NCBI RefSeq assembly: GCF_900115625.1
Contig: NZ_FOXD01000020.1
Span: forward strand, 1 to 59,090
Direction: 5' to 3'
Origin: Salibacterium halotolerans
GTDB lineage: Bacteria > Bacillota > Bacilli > Bacillales > Marinococcaceae
Length of the DNA stretch: 59,090 nt
The notes under the pieces were generated by a model. It searched no databases and was not told where the DNA came from. It was given only the letters and a program-made list of their open reading frames with translations. Position 1 is the stretch's first letter, and each line of letters begins with the position of its first letter. This document shows, piece after piece, positions 18,558 to 32,411 of this stretch. The position numbers and the translations under genes are program-made.

Positions 18558-19256
18558 TTGGCTAAAAGAGGTAAAAAATATCAAGACGCAGTCAAGCTGA
18601 TTGATAAAGAGCAGGTATATAATCCGGAAGAAGCCATTGAACTGGTGAAAAAGACGTCCATCGCGAATTTTGATGAAACCGTGGAAGCGGCTGTCCGTCT
18701 CGGCGTGGATCCGCGTAAAAACGACCAGCAGCTCCGCGGTGCTGTTGTGCTTCCGCACGGAACAGGGAAAACCCAGCGTGTTCTTGTGTTTGCCAAGGGC
18801 GATAAAGCACAGGAAGCAGAGCAGGCCGGCGCCGACTATGTTGGAGAGGAAGATCTCGTCAATCAGGTGCAGCAGGGCTGGTTTGACTTTGACGTAGTCA
18901 TCGCGACTCCGGATATGATGGCTCAGGTTGGTAAACTTGGTAAAATCCTTGGACCAAAAGGCCTTATGCCGAACCCTAAGACCGGCACGGTAACCATGGA
19001 TGTAACCAAAGCCGTTGAAGAAGTAAAAGCTGGTAAGGTGGAATACCGGGTGGACAAATCCGGAAACATCCATGCGCCGATCGGAAAAATTTCGTTCGAC
19101 ACAGAAAAGCTGGCTGAAAACTTCAATGCGCTGGTGGATGCTCTTGTTAAGGCGAAACCGGCAGCAGCGAAAGGGACGTACGTGAGAGGCACAGCTGTGG
19201 CTTCTACTATGGGGCCGGGCGTGACAATCAGTACTTCCACACTCAATCTGAAATAA
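18558..19256 (+). CDS. rplA: Ribosomal protein L1
   Basis: L1 forms the mobile stalk at the ribosomal exit site and in many bacteria represses its own operon. The 232-residue product has the standard length and the motifs [36 protein letters not shown] and [13 protein letters not shown] chose TTG 18558 behind GAGGAGG, which reproduces the known N-terminus; the frame continues upstream through the hairpin region. Confidence 0.95.
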   Translation: MAKRGKKYQDAVKLIDKEQVYNPEEAIELVKKTSIANFDETVEAAVRLGVDPRKNDQQLRGAVVLPHGTGKTQRVLVFAKGDKAQEAEQAGADYVGEEDLVNQVQQGWFDFDVVIATPDMMAQVGKLGKILGPKGLMPNPKTGTVTMDVTKAVEEVKAGKVEYRVDKSGNIHAPIGKISFDTEKLAENFNALVDALVKAKPAAAKGTYVRGTAVASTMGPGVTISTSTLNLK

Positions 19257-19260
19257 TGGA

Positions 19261-19289
19261 TTGACTGCCGGAAAAAAAACCGTTACACT
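19261..19289 (+). promoter_or_regulatory. SigmaA promoter of rplJ-rplL
   Basis: TTGACT (19261-19266), a 17-base spacer and TACACT (19284-19289) begin four bases after the rplA stop and drive the L10 leader. Confidence 0.75.
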
Positions 19290-19319
19290 TAACAGCGGTA
19301 TGAAACGTACTGGTAGAAA

Positions 19320-19458
19320 ATATATGAATTTTACCGCAGACAGCAGGTGCATTCCGTGCTTAATTTCCTGCCGAGGTAGTTTTGGACGTCCTTCCTGTGA
19401 TTCAGGGAGAACGAGTTGAGACTGACCGCCTTCATGTCTGTGGACATGAAGGTTTTTT
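19320..19458 (+). promoter_or_regulatory. L10 leader with attenuator
   Basis: The segment 19331-19376 (ACCGCAGACAGCAGGTGC ... CCTGCCGAGG) matches my memory of the conserved L10 leader RNA of Firmicutes. It is followed by a terminator with perfect 10-bp arms (19429-19438 with 19443-19452) and six Ts. Binding of L10 (L7/L12 complex) is expected to favour termination, giving feedback on rplJ-rplL. Confidence 0.88.
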
Positions 19459-19506
19459 AATGTCGTTTGTCTGTGGTCCTACAATTGAGAGCAGGAGGTG
19501 TAAAGG

Positions 19507-20004
19507 ATGAGTGTAGTCATTGAGCAGAAGCAGCAGGTTGTTCAGGAAATCGCGGACAAACTGGAAAACAGTGTATCGACCGTCATTGTTGATTACCGCG
19601 GGCTGAATGTGGAAGAAGCGACAGAACTCCGTAAGCAGCTTCGCGAAGCGGGCGTGGACTTTAAAGTGTATAAAAACACAATGGTCCGCCGTGCTACAGA
19701 GAAAACGAATCTAACGGAACTTGATGAATTTCTCCTCGGCCCTACCGCTGTCGCGACAAGCACTGAAGATGTTGTGGCTCCTGCTAAGATCATCAATAAC
19801 TTTGCGAAAGAACATGGTGCTTTGGAGATTAAAACCGGAGTGATTCAAGGCCGCGTAGCTTCCATGGAAGAAATCAAGGAACTCGCAAGTCTTCCTTCCC
19901 ACGAAGGACTTGTGTCTATGCTGCTTAACGTACTTCAGGCTCCGATCCGCAACTTTGCGCTTGCGTCCAAGGCGGTTGCCGATCAAAAAGAAGAAGGCGC
20001 GTAA
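19507..20004 (+). CDS. rplJ: Ribosomal protein L10
   Basis: L10 anchors L7/L12 dimers to the large subunit. The 165-residue protein shows the [19 protein letters not shown] segment near residue 30, the [11 protein letters not shown] motif near residue 54 and the C-terminal helix that binds L12 dimers (about 130-165). ATG 19507 follows AGGAGGTGTAAAGG. It is controlled by the leader upstream. Confidence 0.95.
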   Translation: MSVVIEQKQQVVQEIADKLENSVSTVIVDYRGLNVEEATELRKQLREAGVDFKVYKNTMVRRATEKTNLTELDEFLLGPTAVATSTEDVVAPAKIINNFAKEHGALEIKTGVIQGRVASMEEIKELASLPSHEGLVSMLLNVLQAPIRNFALASKAVADQKEEGA

Positions 20005-20064
20005 ACAAAACCCGGGGATAGTTTTTTATTCTGACAAAAGATATTTATTAAAGGAGGATCTACA

Positions 20065-20430
20065 ATGAGTAAAGAACAAATCATTGAAGAAATCAAAGAA
20101 ATGTCCGTTCTTGAACTGAACGATCTTGTAAAAGCTATTGAAGAAGAATTTGGTGTAACTGCAGCGGCGCCGGTTGCTGTCGGCGGCGGTGGCGATGCTG
20201 CTGAAGCGGAAGAAGAGCAGACTGACTTCGACATTGTCCTTGCTGACCCAGGTTCTTCCAAGGTTAACGTTATCAAAGTCGTTCGTGAAATCACAGGTCT
20301 CGGCCTGAAAGAAGCGAAGTCATTGGTTGACGGAACACCGGATACACTTAAAGAAGGCGTAGAAAAAGAAGAAGCAGAACAGCTGAAAGGCCAGCTTGAA
20401 GAAGCAGGTGCGACAGTAGAACTGAAGTAA
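20065..20430 (+). CDS. rplL: Ribosomal protein L7/L12
   Basis: L12 forms the stalk that recruits translation factors. The 121-residue product has the N-terminal dimerisation helices, an Ala/Gly/Glu-rich hinge (about residues 35-52) and the C-terminal domain with [27 protein letters not shown] lies upstream of ATG 20065. A terminator follows. Confidence 0.96.
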   Translation: MSKEQIIEEIKEMSVLELNDLVKAIEEEFGVTAAAPVAVGGGGDAAEAEEEQTDFDIVLADPGSSKVNVIKVVREITGLGLKEAKSLVDGTPDTLKEGVEKEEAEQLKGQLEEAGATVELK

Positions 20431-20444
20431 GACGGGCAAGACAG

Positions 20445-20478
20445 AGAGCTTTCTCTTCCAATAGAGGAAGCTCTTTTT
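20445..20478 (+). terminator. Intrinsic terminator after rplL
   Basis: A 12-bp stem with one wobble (20445-20456 with 20463-20474) is followed by TTTTT. Confidence 0.85.
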
Positions 20479-20559
20479 CATTATGAGAGTACCAGAGTTA
20501 TTTGAGGAAGTAGGGAAGATCTGTTAAAATAGTTGAACGATGCAAAAGGGTGTGAATAG

Positions 20560-21159
20560 ATGGCGAACCACTATTTTGATGAAAACCCGGAACAGCGAAG
20601 TGACGAAAGAACAGTAACGGCACACCTTCGCGGGCAGCAGATGTCTTTTCGCAGTGATCACGGTGTATTCTCGAAAAGGGAAGTGGATTATGGGACGCGT
20701 GTTCTGCTGGATGTTTACCGCCTGCCGGACGTAGAAGGGGATATTCTTGATATGGGGTGCGGATACGGTCCAATTGGACTGACGCTTGCCGCGGAGACAA
20801 ACCGTACGATCTGGATGGCGGATGTAAATGAGCGGGCTCTGGAACTCGCCGGGCGGAATGCAGAAGAAGGCGGGCTTTTTAACACGCGGGTGATGAAGAG
20901 TAATCTGTTTGATGAGCTCGGCGGGAAAACGTTCGCTTCGGTGCTCGCGAATCCACCGGTGAGAGCCGGCAAAGAGACCGTGCACACTCTTTTTGAAGAA
21001 GCTTATCAACACCTTTGCAGCGGAGGGTCATTTTGGACAGTACTGCAGAAAAAGCAGGGGGCACCCTCTGCCGGAGAAAAGCTGGAGGCGGTGTTTGACA
21101 GCGTGCATATTGAAGCCAGAAAAAAAGGGTACTACATTTTTTACGCAAAAAAGAATTGA
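20560..21159 (+). CDS. Class I SAM-dependent methyltransferase, RsmC-like (YbxB)
   Basis: This 199-residue protein carries the SAM-binding motif LDMGCGYGPIG near residue 66, an acidic residue at the end of the next strand, and the NPPVRAGK motif near residue 130 typical of RsmC/RsmD-type N2-guanine methyltransferases (NPPxR). It corresponds in position to B. subtilis ybxB between rplL and rpoB. An rRNA guanine methyltransferase role is likely but not proven. The rpoB promoter -35 overlaps its stop codon. Confidence 0.85.
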   Translation: MANHYFDENPEQRSDERTVTAHLRGQQMSFRSDHGVFSKREVDYGTRVLLDVYRLPDVEGDILDMGCGYGPIGLTLAAETNRTIWMADVNERALELAGRNAEEGGLFNTRVMKSNLFDELGGKTFASVLANPPVRAGKETVHTLFEEAYQHLCSGGSFWTVLQKKQGAPSAGEKLEAVFDSVHIEARKKGYYIFYAKKN

Positions 21160-21184
21160 CCGCGCCCGGTCGTTGTGTTAACAT
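21156..21184 (+). promoter_or_regulatory. Promoter of rpoB-rpoC
   Basis: TTGACC (21156-21161), a 17-base spacer and TAACAT (21179-21184). It overlaps the end of the methyltransferase gene and would give a leader of about 340 bases. A second -10-like TATAAT (21293-21298) lacks a good -35. Confidence 0.6.
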
Positions 21185-21534
21185 TATTTAATGCGTATAA
21201 GTATCCTTGTTTTTGCATGCCATTAAACATGCACTTACGTTATTTTTTATCATTGTACCACGTATAGAAGAAACAAGGGTAGGGAAAAATAATATAATCA
21301 GTCTGACATGTGGAAAATAGTGGTTCTTTCTTGAAGAAGAAACCATTTTTTTCTTTGTGGGAGAGGTCAGGCACTGAAAGAATGATAACATAATAAGCCT
21401 CTGCGGACGACACGGTAACGCTGTTTTCCAAAGTCTTCAGGCTTTTATGTTTCTATAATTTTAGCAGCCGCCACAGGGTTACTTTAGCCTGTAGTAACAG
21501 GTTGACATTATGTGATATTTAAGGGGTGACTCAG
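21185..21534 (+). promoter_or_regulatory. Long rpoB leader with several hairpins
   Basis: This 350-base noncoding stretch holds TGCATG/CATGCA (21214-21219 with 21228-21233) and a terminator-like hairpin with two mismatches and a T-run (21320-21353). A long-range AAGCCT/AGGCTT pair followed by TTTA (21395-21400 with 21439-21444) and CCTGT/ACAGG (21488-21492 with 21497-21501) come before the ribosome-binding site. It may attenuate RNA polymerase synthesis. Confidence 0.55.
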
Positions 21535-25071
<3,537 letters not shown>

Positions 25072-25092
25072 AGCGGATTCTGAAGAAACCAA

Positions 25093-25122
25093 GAAGAGGT
25101 GCGCAGAACAAAGCACCTCTTC
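25093..25122 (+). promoter_or_regulatory. Perfect hairpin between rpoB and rpoC
   Basis: GAAGAGGTGC (25093-25102) pairs with GCACCTCTTC (25113-25122), ten of ten, with a ten-base loop and no T-run. It may be an RNase processing site or stability element in the rpoBC transcript. Confidence 0.7.
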
Positions 25123-25173
25123 CAACCCTGCTGCCTGCCGTTATCCCAAAGTTTCGAAAGGGAGGTTGACCCC

Positions 25174-28100
25174 TTGATAGATGTGAATAATTTTGAATAT
25201 ATGAAAGTTGGCCTCGCATCCTCGGATAAAATGCGTTCGTGGTCCCGCGGCGAAGTGAAAAAGCCGGAAACGATCAACTACCGTACGTTGAAGCCGGAGA
25301 AAGACGGCCTTTTCTGTGAACGGATTTTCGGTCCTACAAAAGACTGGGAGTGCCACTGTGGAAAGTATAAGCGCGTGCGCTACAAAGGTGTTGTATGTGA
25401 CCGCTGCGGTGTTGAAGTAACCCGCTCCAAAGTAAGACGGGAACGAATGGGGCACATTGAGCTGGCTGCGCCGGTTTCCCATATCTGGTACTTTAAAGGC
25501 ATTCCGAGCCGCATGGGACTTGTACTCGATATGTCCCCGCGTTCCCTCGAGGAAGTGATCTATTTTGCTTCCTACGTTGTGACGGACACCGGCGACACCC
25601 CTTTGGAATACAAGCAGCTGCTCTCCGAACGCGAATACCGTTCCTATTATGATAAATACGGCCGCAGTTTTACTGCTAAAATGGGTGCAGAGGCCATTCG
25701 TAAAATTCTGCAGAACATCGATTTGGATAAAGAGGTTAAGATGCTGAAAGATGAGTTGGAAACCGCCCAGGGCCAGCGCCGTACACGAGCTATCAAACGG
25801 CTTGAGGTACTTGAATCTTTCCGTCATTCCGGCAACGATCCGGCCTGGATGATTCTCGATGTTCTTCCGATTATTCCGCCGGAAATCCGTCCGATGGTAC
25901 AGCTCGACGGCGGAAGATTCGCAACGTCCGACCTGAACGATCTGTACCGCCGTGTTATTAACCGTAACAACCGGCTGAAGCGCCTGCTTGATCTTGGAGC
26001 TCCGAATATCATTGTTCAGAACGAAAAACGGATGCTGCAGGAAGCAGTCGACGCACTCATCGACAACGGACGCCGCGGCCGTCCGGTAACAGGACCGGGA
26101 AATCGTCCGCTGAAATCCCTTTCTCATATGCTGAAAGGAAAACAGGGGCGCTTCCGCCAGAACCTTCTCGGAAAACGTGTTGACTATTCCGGACGTTCTG
26201 TTATCGTTGTTGGTCCAAGTCTGAAAATGTATCAGTGCGGGCTTCCGAAAGAAATGGCTCTCGAGCTGTTCAAGCCGTTTGTCATGAAGGAGCTTGTAAG
26301 CCGTGGTCTTGCGCACAATATTAAGAGCGCTAAACGCAAAGTCGAAAGAGTTCATGATGAAGTATGGGACGTTCTTGAAGAAGTAATCAAAGAGCACCCG
26401 GTACTCCTAAACCGGGCACCGACTCTCCACCGTCTCGGTATTCAGGCGTTTGAGCCGACGCTGGTGGAAGGCCGCGCGGTAAAACTTCATCCGCTCGTCT
26501 GCACAGCATATAACGCGGACTTTGACGGAGACCAGATGGCCGTTCACGTACCTCTTTCGGCAGAGGCGCAGGCAGAGGCGCGTATTCTGATGCTTGCCGC
26601 TCAGAACATCCTGAACCCGAAAGACGGTAAACCGGTCGTTACGCCGTCGCAGGACATGGTGCTCGGTAACTACTATCTTACTCTTGAACGAGAAGGAGCT
26701 ACTGGTGAAGGGTCGATTTTCAAAGATCCAAACGAGGCGCTGCAGGCTTACCACAGCGGCTATATCCATCTTCACACAAGAATAGCGCTGCCGGTATCCA
26801 GCCTTGGAAAAACCAACTTTACAGAAGAGCAGAACGGCAAACTCCTGCTGACAACGGTTGGAAAAATCATCTTTAATGAAATTCTGCCGACTTCCTTCCC
26901 GTATGTGAACGAACCAACGGGAACCAACCTGGAAGTAGCCGTTCCGGAACAGTATATTGTTGATAAAACAACCAATGTAGCAGAAGAATATAAACAGCGT
27001 GAACTTGTACCGCCGTTTAAGAAAGGCTTCCTAGGCGACGTTATTGCGGAAGTGTTCAAGAAGTTCCAGATTATTGAAACGTCCAAAATGCTGGACCGCA
27101 TGAAAGACTTAGGGTTTTATTACTCGACAAAAGCAGGTATTACCGTAGGAATTTCAGACATCGTGGTTCTCGAAGACAAACCGGACATTCTCGAAGATGC
27201 CGAGAGCAAGGTCGAGCAGGTAATGAAGCAGTTCCGGCGTGGTCTCATCACCGACGAAGAGCGGTACAATAATGTCATCTCCGTCTGGAGTGATGCCAAA
27301 GAGGTTATTCAGGAGAAACTGCTGAAATCCCTTTACACGATGAACCCGATCTTCATGATGAGTGATTCCGGAGCACGCGGTAACGCTTCAAACTTCACGC
27401 AGCTTGCCGGCATGCGCGGTCTGATGGCAAACCCATCCGGCCGGATTATCGAACTACCGATTAAATCAAGTTTCCGTGAAGGACTGACGGTGCTCGAATA
27501 CTTCATATCCACACACGGTGCGCGGAAAGGTCTTGCCGATACCGCCCTTAAGACAGCGGACTCAGGTTATCTCACCCGCCGTCTAGTGGATGTCGCCCAG
27601 GATGTTATCGTACGTGAAGATGATTGCGGCACGGACCGCGGGCTGGAAGTTACCCCCCTTCAGGAAGGCACAGAAGTTATTGAAAAACTTCAGGATCGCC
27701 TGACAGGAAGAGTAGCCTTCAAGACCGTCCGTCATCCTGAAACGAATGAAGTTATGGTAAGAAAAGGGAATCTCATCGACGAAGAAAAAGCAAAAGAAAT
27801 CGACGAAGCGGGAGTGGAAAGAGTAACGATTCGCTCCGTGTTCACCTGTGACAGTCGTCACGGCGTCTGCAAGAAGTGTTATGGAAAGAACCTGGCTACT
27901 GGTTCCGACGTGGAAGTCGGAGAGGCTGTCGGAATCATTGCAGCGCAGTCTATCGGAGAACCGGGTACCCAGCTGACAATGCGCACATTCCACACAGGCG
28001 GCGTAGCCGGAGACGATATCACGCAGGGTCTGCCGCGTATCCAGGAGCTTGTTGAAGCCCGGAATCCAAAAGGGCAGGCAGTTATTTCAGAGCTTGATGG

Positions 28101-28791
28101 TGAAGTAGTAGACGTTAAAGATCAGCAGGGTAAAAAAGAAATCACTGTTCAGGGAAGCCTCGAAAACAGAAACTACACCACTTCTTACGGGGCACGCCTG
28201 AAAGTGGACGTCGGCGACAAGGTGAAATCCGGTGATCCATTGACAGAAGGGTCGATCGATCCAAAAGAACTTCTGCGTTATACTGGAGTGCAGGAAGTGC
28301 AGCGCTATCTCCTGAAAGAAGTGCAGAAAGTGTACAGCATGCAGGGGGTTGAAATCAGCGATAAGCACATTGAAGTCATGGTCAGCCAGATGCTGAAGAA
28401 AATCAGAGTCGCTGATCCCGGTGATACAGAAGTTCTGCCGGGAAGCATGGTGGAAATTTATCACTTTGATAACGCCAACCAGAAGGTACTCGAAAACAAC
28501 GGCCGCCCGGCAGTCGGTCATCCAATCATTCTTGGAATTACAAAAGCATCGCTTGAGACGGACTCATTCCTTTCAGCGGCTTCGTTCCAGGAAACAACAA
28601 GGGTGCTTACAGACGCCGCCATAAAAGGAAAGCGCGACGAACTGCTCGGTCTCAAAGAAAATGTCATCCTTGGTAAACTTGTTCCAGCCGGAACCGGTAT
28701 GCAGCGTTACCGGTCGCTTGAGATGGATAAGCCGGAGGAGCAGGAAGCCGAAATTGTGGAAACCGATGAAGAGACGGTTCCGCAGAATTAA
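25174..28791 (+). CDS. rpoC: RpoC, RNA polymerase beta-prime subunit
   Basis: The 1205-residue subunit has the N-terminal zinc site ([20 protein letters not shown] near residues 60-79), the catalytic [12 protein letters not shown] motif near residue 450, the trigger-loop region [15 protein letters not shown]-type sequence near residue 930 and the second zinc site (CGTDRG ... CKKCYG). I chose TTG 25174, eight bases after AAGGGAGG, which reproduces the known N-terminus; the frame is open upstream through the intercistronic hairpin. Confidence 0.96.
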   Translation: MIDVNNFEYMKVGLASSDKMRSWSRGEVKKPETINYRTLKPEKDGLFCERIFGPTKDWECHCGKYKRVRYKGVVCDRCGVEVTRSKVRRERMGHIELAAPVSHIWYFKGIPSRMGLVLDMSPRSLEEVIYFASYVVTDTGDTPLEYKQLLSEREYRSYYDKYGRSFTAKMGAEAIRKILQNIDLDKEVKMLKDELETAQGQRRTRAIKRLEVLESFRHSGNDPAWMILDVLPIIPPEIRPMVQLDGGRFATSDLNDLYRRVINRNNRLKRLLDLGAPNIIVQNEKRMLQEAVDALIDNGRRGRPVTGPGNRPLKSLSHMLKGKQGRFRQNLLGKRVDYSGRSVIVVGPSLKMYQCGLPKEMALELFKPFVMKELVSRGLAHNIKSAKRKVERVHDEVWDVLEEVIKEHPVLLNRAPTLHRLGIQAFEPTLVEGRAVKLHPLVCTAYNADFDGDQMAVHVPLSAEAQAEARILMLAAQNILNPKDGKPVVTPSQDMVLGNYYLTLEREGATGEGSIFKDPNEALQAYHSGYIHLHTRIALPVSSLGKTNFTEEQNGKLLLTTVGKIIFNEILPTSFPYVNEPTGTNLEVAVPEQYIVDKTTNVAEEYKQRELVPPFKKGFLGDVIAEVFKKFQIIETSKMLDRMKDLGFYYSTKAGITVGISDIVVLEDKPDILEDAESKVEQVMKQFRRGLITDEERYNNVISVWSDAKEVIQEKLLKSLYTMNPIFMMSDSGARGNASNFTQLAGMRGLMANPSGRIIELPIKSSFREGLTVLEYFISTHGARKGLADTALKTADSGYLTRRLVDVAQDVIVREDDCGTDRGLEVTPLQEGTEVIEKLQDRLTGRVAFKTVRHPETNEVMVRKGNLIDEEKAKEIDEAGVERVTIRSVFTCDSRHGVCKKCYGKNLATGSDVEVGEAVGIIAAQSIGEPGTQLTMRTFHTGGVAGDDITQGLPRIQELVEARNPKGQAVISELDGEVVDVKDQQGKKEITVQGSLENRNYTTSYGARLKVDVGDKVKSGDPLTEGSIDPKELLRYTGVQEVQRYLLKEVQKVYSMQGVEISDKHIEVMVSQMLKKIRVADPGDTEVLPGSMVEIYHFDNANQKVLENNGRPAVGHPIILGITKASLETDSFLSAASFQETTRVLTDAAIKGKRDELLGLKENVILGKLVPAGTGMQRYRSLEMDKPEEQEAEIVETDEETVPQN

Positions 28792-28798
28792 AACAGTG

Positions 28799-28827
28799 TT
28801 GACATCTATCCGGCGCGGTGATATGCT
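28799..28827 (+). promoter_or_regulatory. Promoter of the ybxF-rpsL-rpsG-fusA-tuf region
   Basis: A perfect TTGACA (28799-28804), a 17-base spacer and TATGCT (28822-28827) sit just after the rpoC stop. Confidence 0.8.
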
Positions 28828-28868
28828 GTCAAAGTGCGCCTAACACCCTGTGCTTTGGAGGATGCAGA

Positions 28869-29120
28869 ATGTCTTATGAAAAAGTTTCACAGGCGGATGA
28901 GGTTTTAATTGGTACGAAGCAAACGCTCAAAGCGCTGGAAGCAAACTTCGTAAAAGAAGTGATCGTAGCAGGAGATGCTGAAAACAGGGTTATCAGTAAA
29001 GTTCTCCTGACCGCTGAATCAAAAGGGGTTCCTGTGTATACAGTGGATTCCATGCGCAGGCTTGGAACAGTCTGTGGAATTGATGTGGGAGCAGCTGCGG
29101 TTGCACTGAAAAAGCAATGA
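28869..29120 (+). CDS. rplGB: L7Ae-family K-turn-binding protein (YbxF)
   Basis: This 83-residue protein belongs to the L7Ae/L30e/S12e family that binds kink-turn RNA. It starts MSYEKVSQADEVLIGTKQT and ends in CGIDVGAAAVALKK, closely like B. subtilis YbxF. ATG 28869 follows GGAGGATG; the frame is open upstream to 28818 but those residues overlap the promoter region. Its cellular RNA target is not established. Confidence 0.92.
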   Translation: MSYEKVSQADEVLIGTKQTLKALEANFVKEVIVAGDAENRVISKVLLTAESKGVPVYTVDSMRRLGTVCGIDVGAAAVALKKQ

Positions 29121-29121
29121 C

Positions 29122-29195
29122 GTTTTTGCCGGCAGGCAGAGCCTGCCAGCAAAAACTTTACTTTTGCTTTCCGACGAACCACCTGGAACGGTGGT
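29122..29195 (+). promoter_or_regulatory. Hairpins between ybxF and rpsL
   Basis: A 16-base stem with one mismatch (29122-29137 with 29141-29156, AGA loop) is flanked by A and T runs and could work as a terminator or attenuator. A second perfect hairpin ACCACC-TGGAAC-GGTGGT follows (29178-29195), next to the rpsL ribosome-binding site. It may be a leader controlling the str genes. Confidence 0.6.
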
Positions 29196-29227
29196 CTTAA
29201 AAAACAGAAAAGAAGGGAGGCACAATA

Positions 29228-29641
29228 ATGCCGACAATGAACCAGTTGGTGCGCAAAGGCCGTAAGATGAAAACCAAGGCTTCTGACTCACCCGCTCTGA
29301 ATAAAGGGTATAACAGCTACAGAAAAATCCCGACAGATCAGAATTCGCCGCAAAAACGTGGTGTCTGCACCCGTGTCGGAACGATGACGCCGAAGAAGCC
29401 GAACTCGGCTCTGCGTAAGTATGCCCGTGTACGTTTGACCAATCAAATTGAAGTGACAGCCTACATTCCGGGAATCGGCCACAACCTTCAGGAGCACAGT
29501 GTTGTTCTTGTCCGCGGCGGCCGTGTAAAGGACCTTCCGGGTGTACGTTATCACATTGTACGCGGCGCTCTTGATACTGCCGGTGTGCAGAATCGTAAGT
29601 CAAGCCGTTCAAAATACGGTACCAAGCGTGCCAAAAAATAA
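29228..29641 (+). CDS. rpsL: Ribosomal protein S12
   Basis: S12 sits at the decoding centre. The 137-residue protein keeps the streptomycin loop [13 protein letters not shown] (lysine intact) and the [17 protein letters not shown] loop, so classic resistance substitutions are absent. ATG 29228 follows GAAGGGAGG. It begins rpsL-rpsG-fusA-tuf. Confidence 0.96.
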   Translation: MPTMNQLVRKGRKMKTKASDSPALNKGYNSYRKIPTDQNSPQKRGVCTRVGTMTPKKPNSALRKYARVRLTNQIEVTAYIPGIGHNLQEHSVVLVRGGRVKDLPGVRYHIVRGALDTAGVQNRKSSRSKYGTKRAKK

Positions 29642-29677
29642 ATGAAATTCAAACAACAGGAAAGGAGGGGTTGATTC

Positions 29678-30148
29678 ATGCCGCGTAAAGGACCAGTACC
29701 ACGCAGAGATGTCCTGCCGGACCCGCTTTACAATTCCAAACTGGTAACAAGACTGATCAACCGGATTATGCTGGATGGAAAGAAAGGAAAGGCGCAGAAC
29801 ATTCTTTACAAAGCGTTCACCCTTGTTGAAGAAAGATCTGGTAACGATCCAATGGAAGCATTTGATCAAGCGCTCAAGAATGTAATGCCGGTTCTGGAAG
29901 TTAAATCACGCCGTGTCGGCGGTGCTAACTATCAGGTTCCTATCGAAGTGAAGCCGGACCGCCGTACAACACTCGGACTCCGCTGGATTGTCAGCTATGC
30001 CCGTCTCCGCGGGGAAAAAACCATGGAGGAACGTCTGGCCAATGAAATTCTGGATGCATCCAACAATACAGGGTCCGCTGTGAAAAAGCGTGAAGACACA
30101 CACCGTATGGCTGAAGCAAATAAAGCATTCGCCCATTATCGCTGGTAA
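29678..30148 (+). CDS. rpsG: Ribosomal protein S7
   Basis: S7 nucleates assembly of the 30S head. The 156-residue product has the [16 protein letters not shown] start, the [16 protein letters not shown] beta-hairpin region and the [17 protein letters not shown] end. AAAGGAGGGG precedes ATG 29678. The length is normal. Confidence 0.96.
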   Translation: MPRKGPVPRRDVLPDPLYNSKLVTRLINRIMLDGKKGKAQNILYKAFTLVEERSGNDPMEAFDQALKNVMPVLEVKSRRVGGANYQVPIEVKPDRRTTLGLRWIVSYARLRGEKTMEERLANEILDASNNTGSAVKKREDTHRMAEANKAFAHYRW

Positions 30149-30211
30149 TAAGCAGCTATCCAACACCCTACTAACTAATTAGTTATGGAAGAAAGGAGAA
30201 ATTGAAAGTTC

Positions 30212-32290
30212 ATGGCACGAGAATTCTCCTTAGAAAAAACTCGTAATATCGGTATCATGGCTCACATTGATGCCGGTAAAACTACAGCCACAGAACGTGT
30301 TCTGTACTATACAGGACGTATCCATAAAATCGGGGAAACACACGAAGGAGCTTCCCAGATGGACTGGATGTCTCAGGAACAGGAACGCGGAATTACCATC
30401 ACCTCCGCTGCGACAACAGCACAGTGGAAAGGTCACAGAATCAACATTATTGACACTCCCGGGCACGTCGACTTCACCGTAGAAGTGGAACGTTCCCTTC
30501 GTGTACTCGACGGATCTGTCGCGGTGCTGGATGCGCAGTCCGGTGTGGAGCCGCAGACCGAAACTGTGTGGCGCCAGGCTACAACCTATCACGTTCCACG
30601 TATTGTTTTTGTAAACAAAATGGATAAGGTTGGGGCGGACTTTTTATATTCCTGCTCTACATTAACAGATCGTCTTGATGCGAATGCACACCCGATTCAG
30701 CTGCCAATTGGTGCAGAGGACAGCTTTGAAGGAATCATCGACCTGGTCAACATGGAAGCATATTACTACATGGATGAGCTTGGTACACGCGCGGAAGCAC
30801 GTGAGATTCCGCAGGAATATCAGGAACAGGCTCAGAAATACCGTGAGTCCCTGATCGAAGCTGTTGCTGATTTTGATGAAGACATGATGATGAAGTATCT
30901 TGAAGGAGAAGAAATCACCAATGACGAGATCAAATCAGCTATCCGTAAGGGCACCCTGAATGTAGAATTTTATCCAGTGCTTTGTGGTTCCGCCTTTAAA
31001 AACAAAGGCGTACAGCTGATGATCGACGCTGTCATCGACTATCTTCCGTCCCCGCTTGATGTACCGGCTATCAAAGGTTTCATTCCGGACAGCGAGGAAG
31101 AAGTCGAAAGAGTAGCTGACGACGAAGGGCCGTTTTCCGCGCTTGCGTTTAAAGTTACAACAGACCCTTACGTCGGGAAACTTACATTCTTCCGGGTTTA
31201 TTCCGGCAGACTCAATGCTGGCTCGTATGTAAAGAACTCCACGAAAGACAAACGGGAAAGGGTCGGCCGTATCCTTCAGATGCACGCCAATTCTCGTGAA
31301 GAGATTTCCACGGTTTATTCCGGTGATATCGCAGGCGGTATTGGTCTGAAAGACACAGGTACCGGAGATACCCTCTGCGCTGAAAAAGACAACGTTATCC
31401 TGGAATCCATGGACTTTCCGGAACCGGTTATCAACCTCTCCGTAGAGCCAAAATCAAAAGCCGACCATGATAAAATGGGTATCGCCCTCGGTAAACTTGC
31501 TGAAGAAGATCCGACGTTCCAGACGGAGACGGATGAAGAGACAGGTCAGACCATCATCAAAGGAATGGGCGAGCTTCATCTCGACATCATCATTGACCGT
31601 CTAAAGCGCGAATTCAAAGTCGATGCCACAGTTGGTGCTCCGCAGGTTTCCTACCGTGAAACCATCCGTCAGTCAGCTGACGTGGAAGGGAAGTTTGTAC
31701 GTCAGTCCGGCGGCCGGGGTCAGTACGGTCACGTCTGGGTCACGTTTGAACCGAACGACGAAGGGGCAGGCTATGAATTCGTGAACAAGATTGTCGGCGG
31801 TGTTGTTCCGAAAGAATACGTAAACTCTGTTCAGCAGGGTATCGGAGAAGCACTCGACAACGGTCTTCTTGCGGGCTATCCAATGGTTGACGTCAAGGCT
31901 ACACTGTTTGACGGTTCCTACCACGATGTGGACTCCAACGAAATGGCCTTTAAAGTAGCCGGATCTCTTGCGCTTAAAGAAGCGAAAAATCATTGTAAGC
32001 CGGTTCTTCTTGAACCGCTGATGAGCGTAGAAGTGGTTATGCCTGAAGATTACATGGGAGATGTCATGGGCGACATCACTGCACGCCGCGGACGTGTCGA
32101 AGGCATGGAAGCGCGCGGTAAGTCCCAGGCAATCAAGGCCTTTGTTCCATTGTCCGACATGTTCGGCTACGCAACCAACCTGCGTTCCATCACACAGGGA
32201 CGCGGTAACTACACGATGTTCTTCGATCATTACGAAGAAGTTCCGAAGTCCATTTCGGAAGAAATTATCAAGAAGAACAGCGGAGAATAA
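30212..32290 (+). CDS. fusA: Elongation factor G
   Basis: EF-G drives ribosomal translocation with GTP. The 692-residue protein has the G-domain motifs AHIDAGKTT (near residue 17), DTPGHVDF (near 82) and NKMDK (near 136), and domains II-V with [10 protein letters not shown] near residue 500 and GVVPKEY. Its upstream spacer contains the palindrome AACTAATTAGTT. AAGGAGA precedes ATG 30212. Confidence 0.97.
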   Translation: MAREFSLEKTRNIGIMAHIDAGKTTATERVLYYTGRIHKIGETHEGASQMDWMSQEQERGITITSAATTAQWKGHRINIIDTPGHVDFTVEVERSLRVLDGSVAVLDAQSGVEPQTETVWRQATTYHVPRIVFVNKMDKVGADFLYSCSTLTDRLDANAHPIQLPIGAEDSFEGIIDLVNMEAYYYMDELGTRAEAREIPQEYQEQAQKYRESLIEAVADFDEDMMMKYLEGEEITNDEIKSAIRKGTLNVEFYPVLCGSAFKNKGVQLMIDAVIDYLPSPLDVPAIKGFIPDSEEEVERVADDEGPFSALAFKVTTDPYVGKLTFFRVYSGRLNAGSYVKNSTKDKRERVGRILQMHANSREEISTVYSGDIAGGIGLKDTGTGDTLCAEKDNVILESMDFPEPVINLSVEPKSKADHDKMGIALGKLAEEDPTFQTETDEETGQTIIKGMGELHLDIIIDRLKREFKVDATVGAPQVSYRETIRQSADVEGKFVRQSGGRGQYGHVWVTFEPNDEGAGYEFVNKIVGGVVPKEYVNSVQQGIGEALDNGLLAGYPMVDVKATLFDGSYHDVDSNEMAFKVAGSLALKEAKNHCKPVLLEPLMSVEVVMPEDYMGDVMGDITARRGRVEGMEARGKSQAIKAFVPLSDMFGYATNLRSITQGRGNYTMFFDHYEEVPKSISEEIIKKNSGE

Positions 32291-32350
32291 TTTTGTGTAA
32301 ATGATTGTCTCTACATTTGTTTTATTGTAAGCTGAATAAGGTGACTATCC

Positions 32351-32365
32351 AAGGTGGTACACCTT
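32351..32365 (+). promoter_or_regulatory. Hairpin in the tuf leader
   Basis: AAGGTG-GTA-CACCTT is a perfect 6-bp hairpin in the 121-base fusA-tuf spacer. No convincing sigmaA promoter is seen beside it. Confidence 0.4.
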
Positions 32366-32411
32366 TTCGGCTTCCATATAATTAACCTGTATTAAAGGGA
32401 GGAAATTCACA

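Noticed and set aside
25141-26397. Long antisense open frame (418 codons) opposite rpoC
   Set aside because: Shadow of rpoC codon usage; composition unlike a real protein and no initiation signal.
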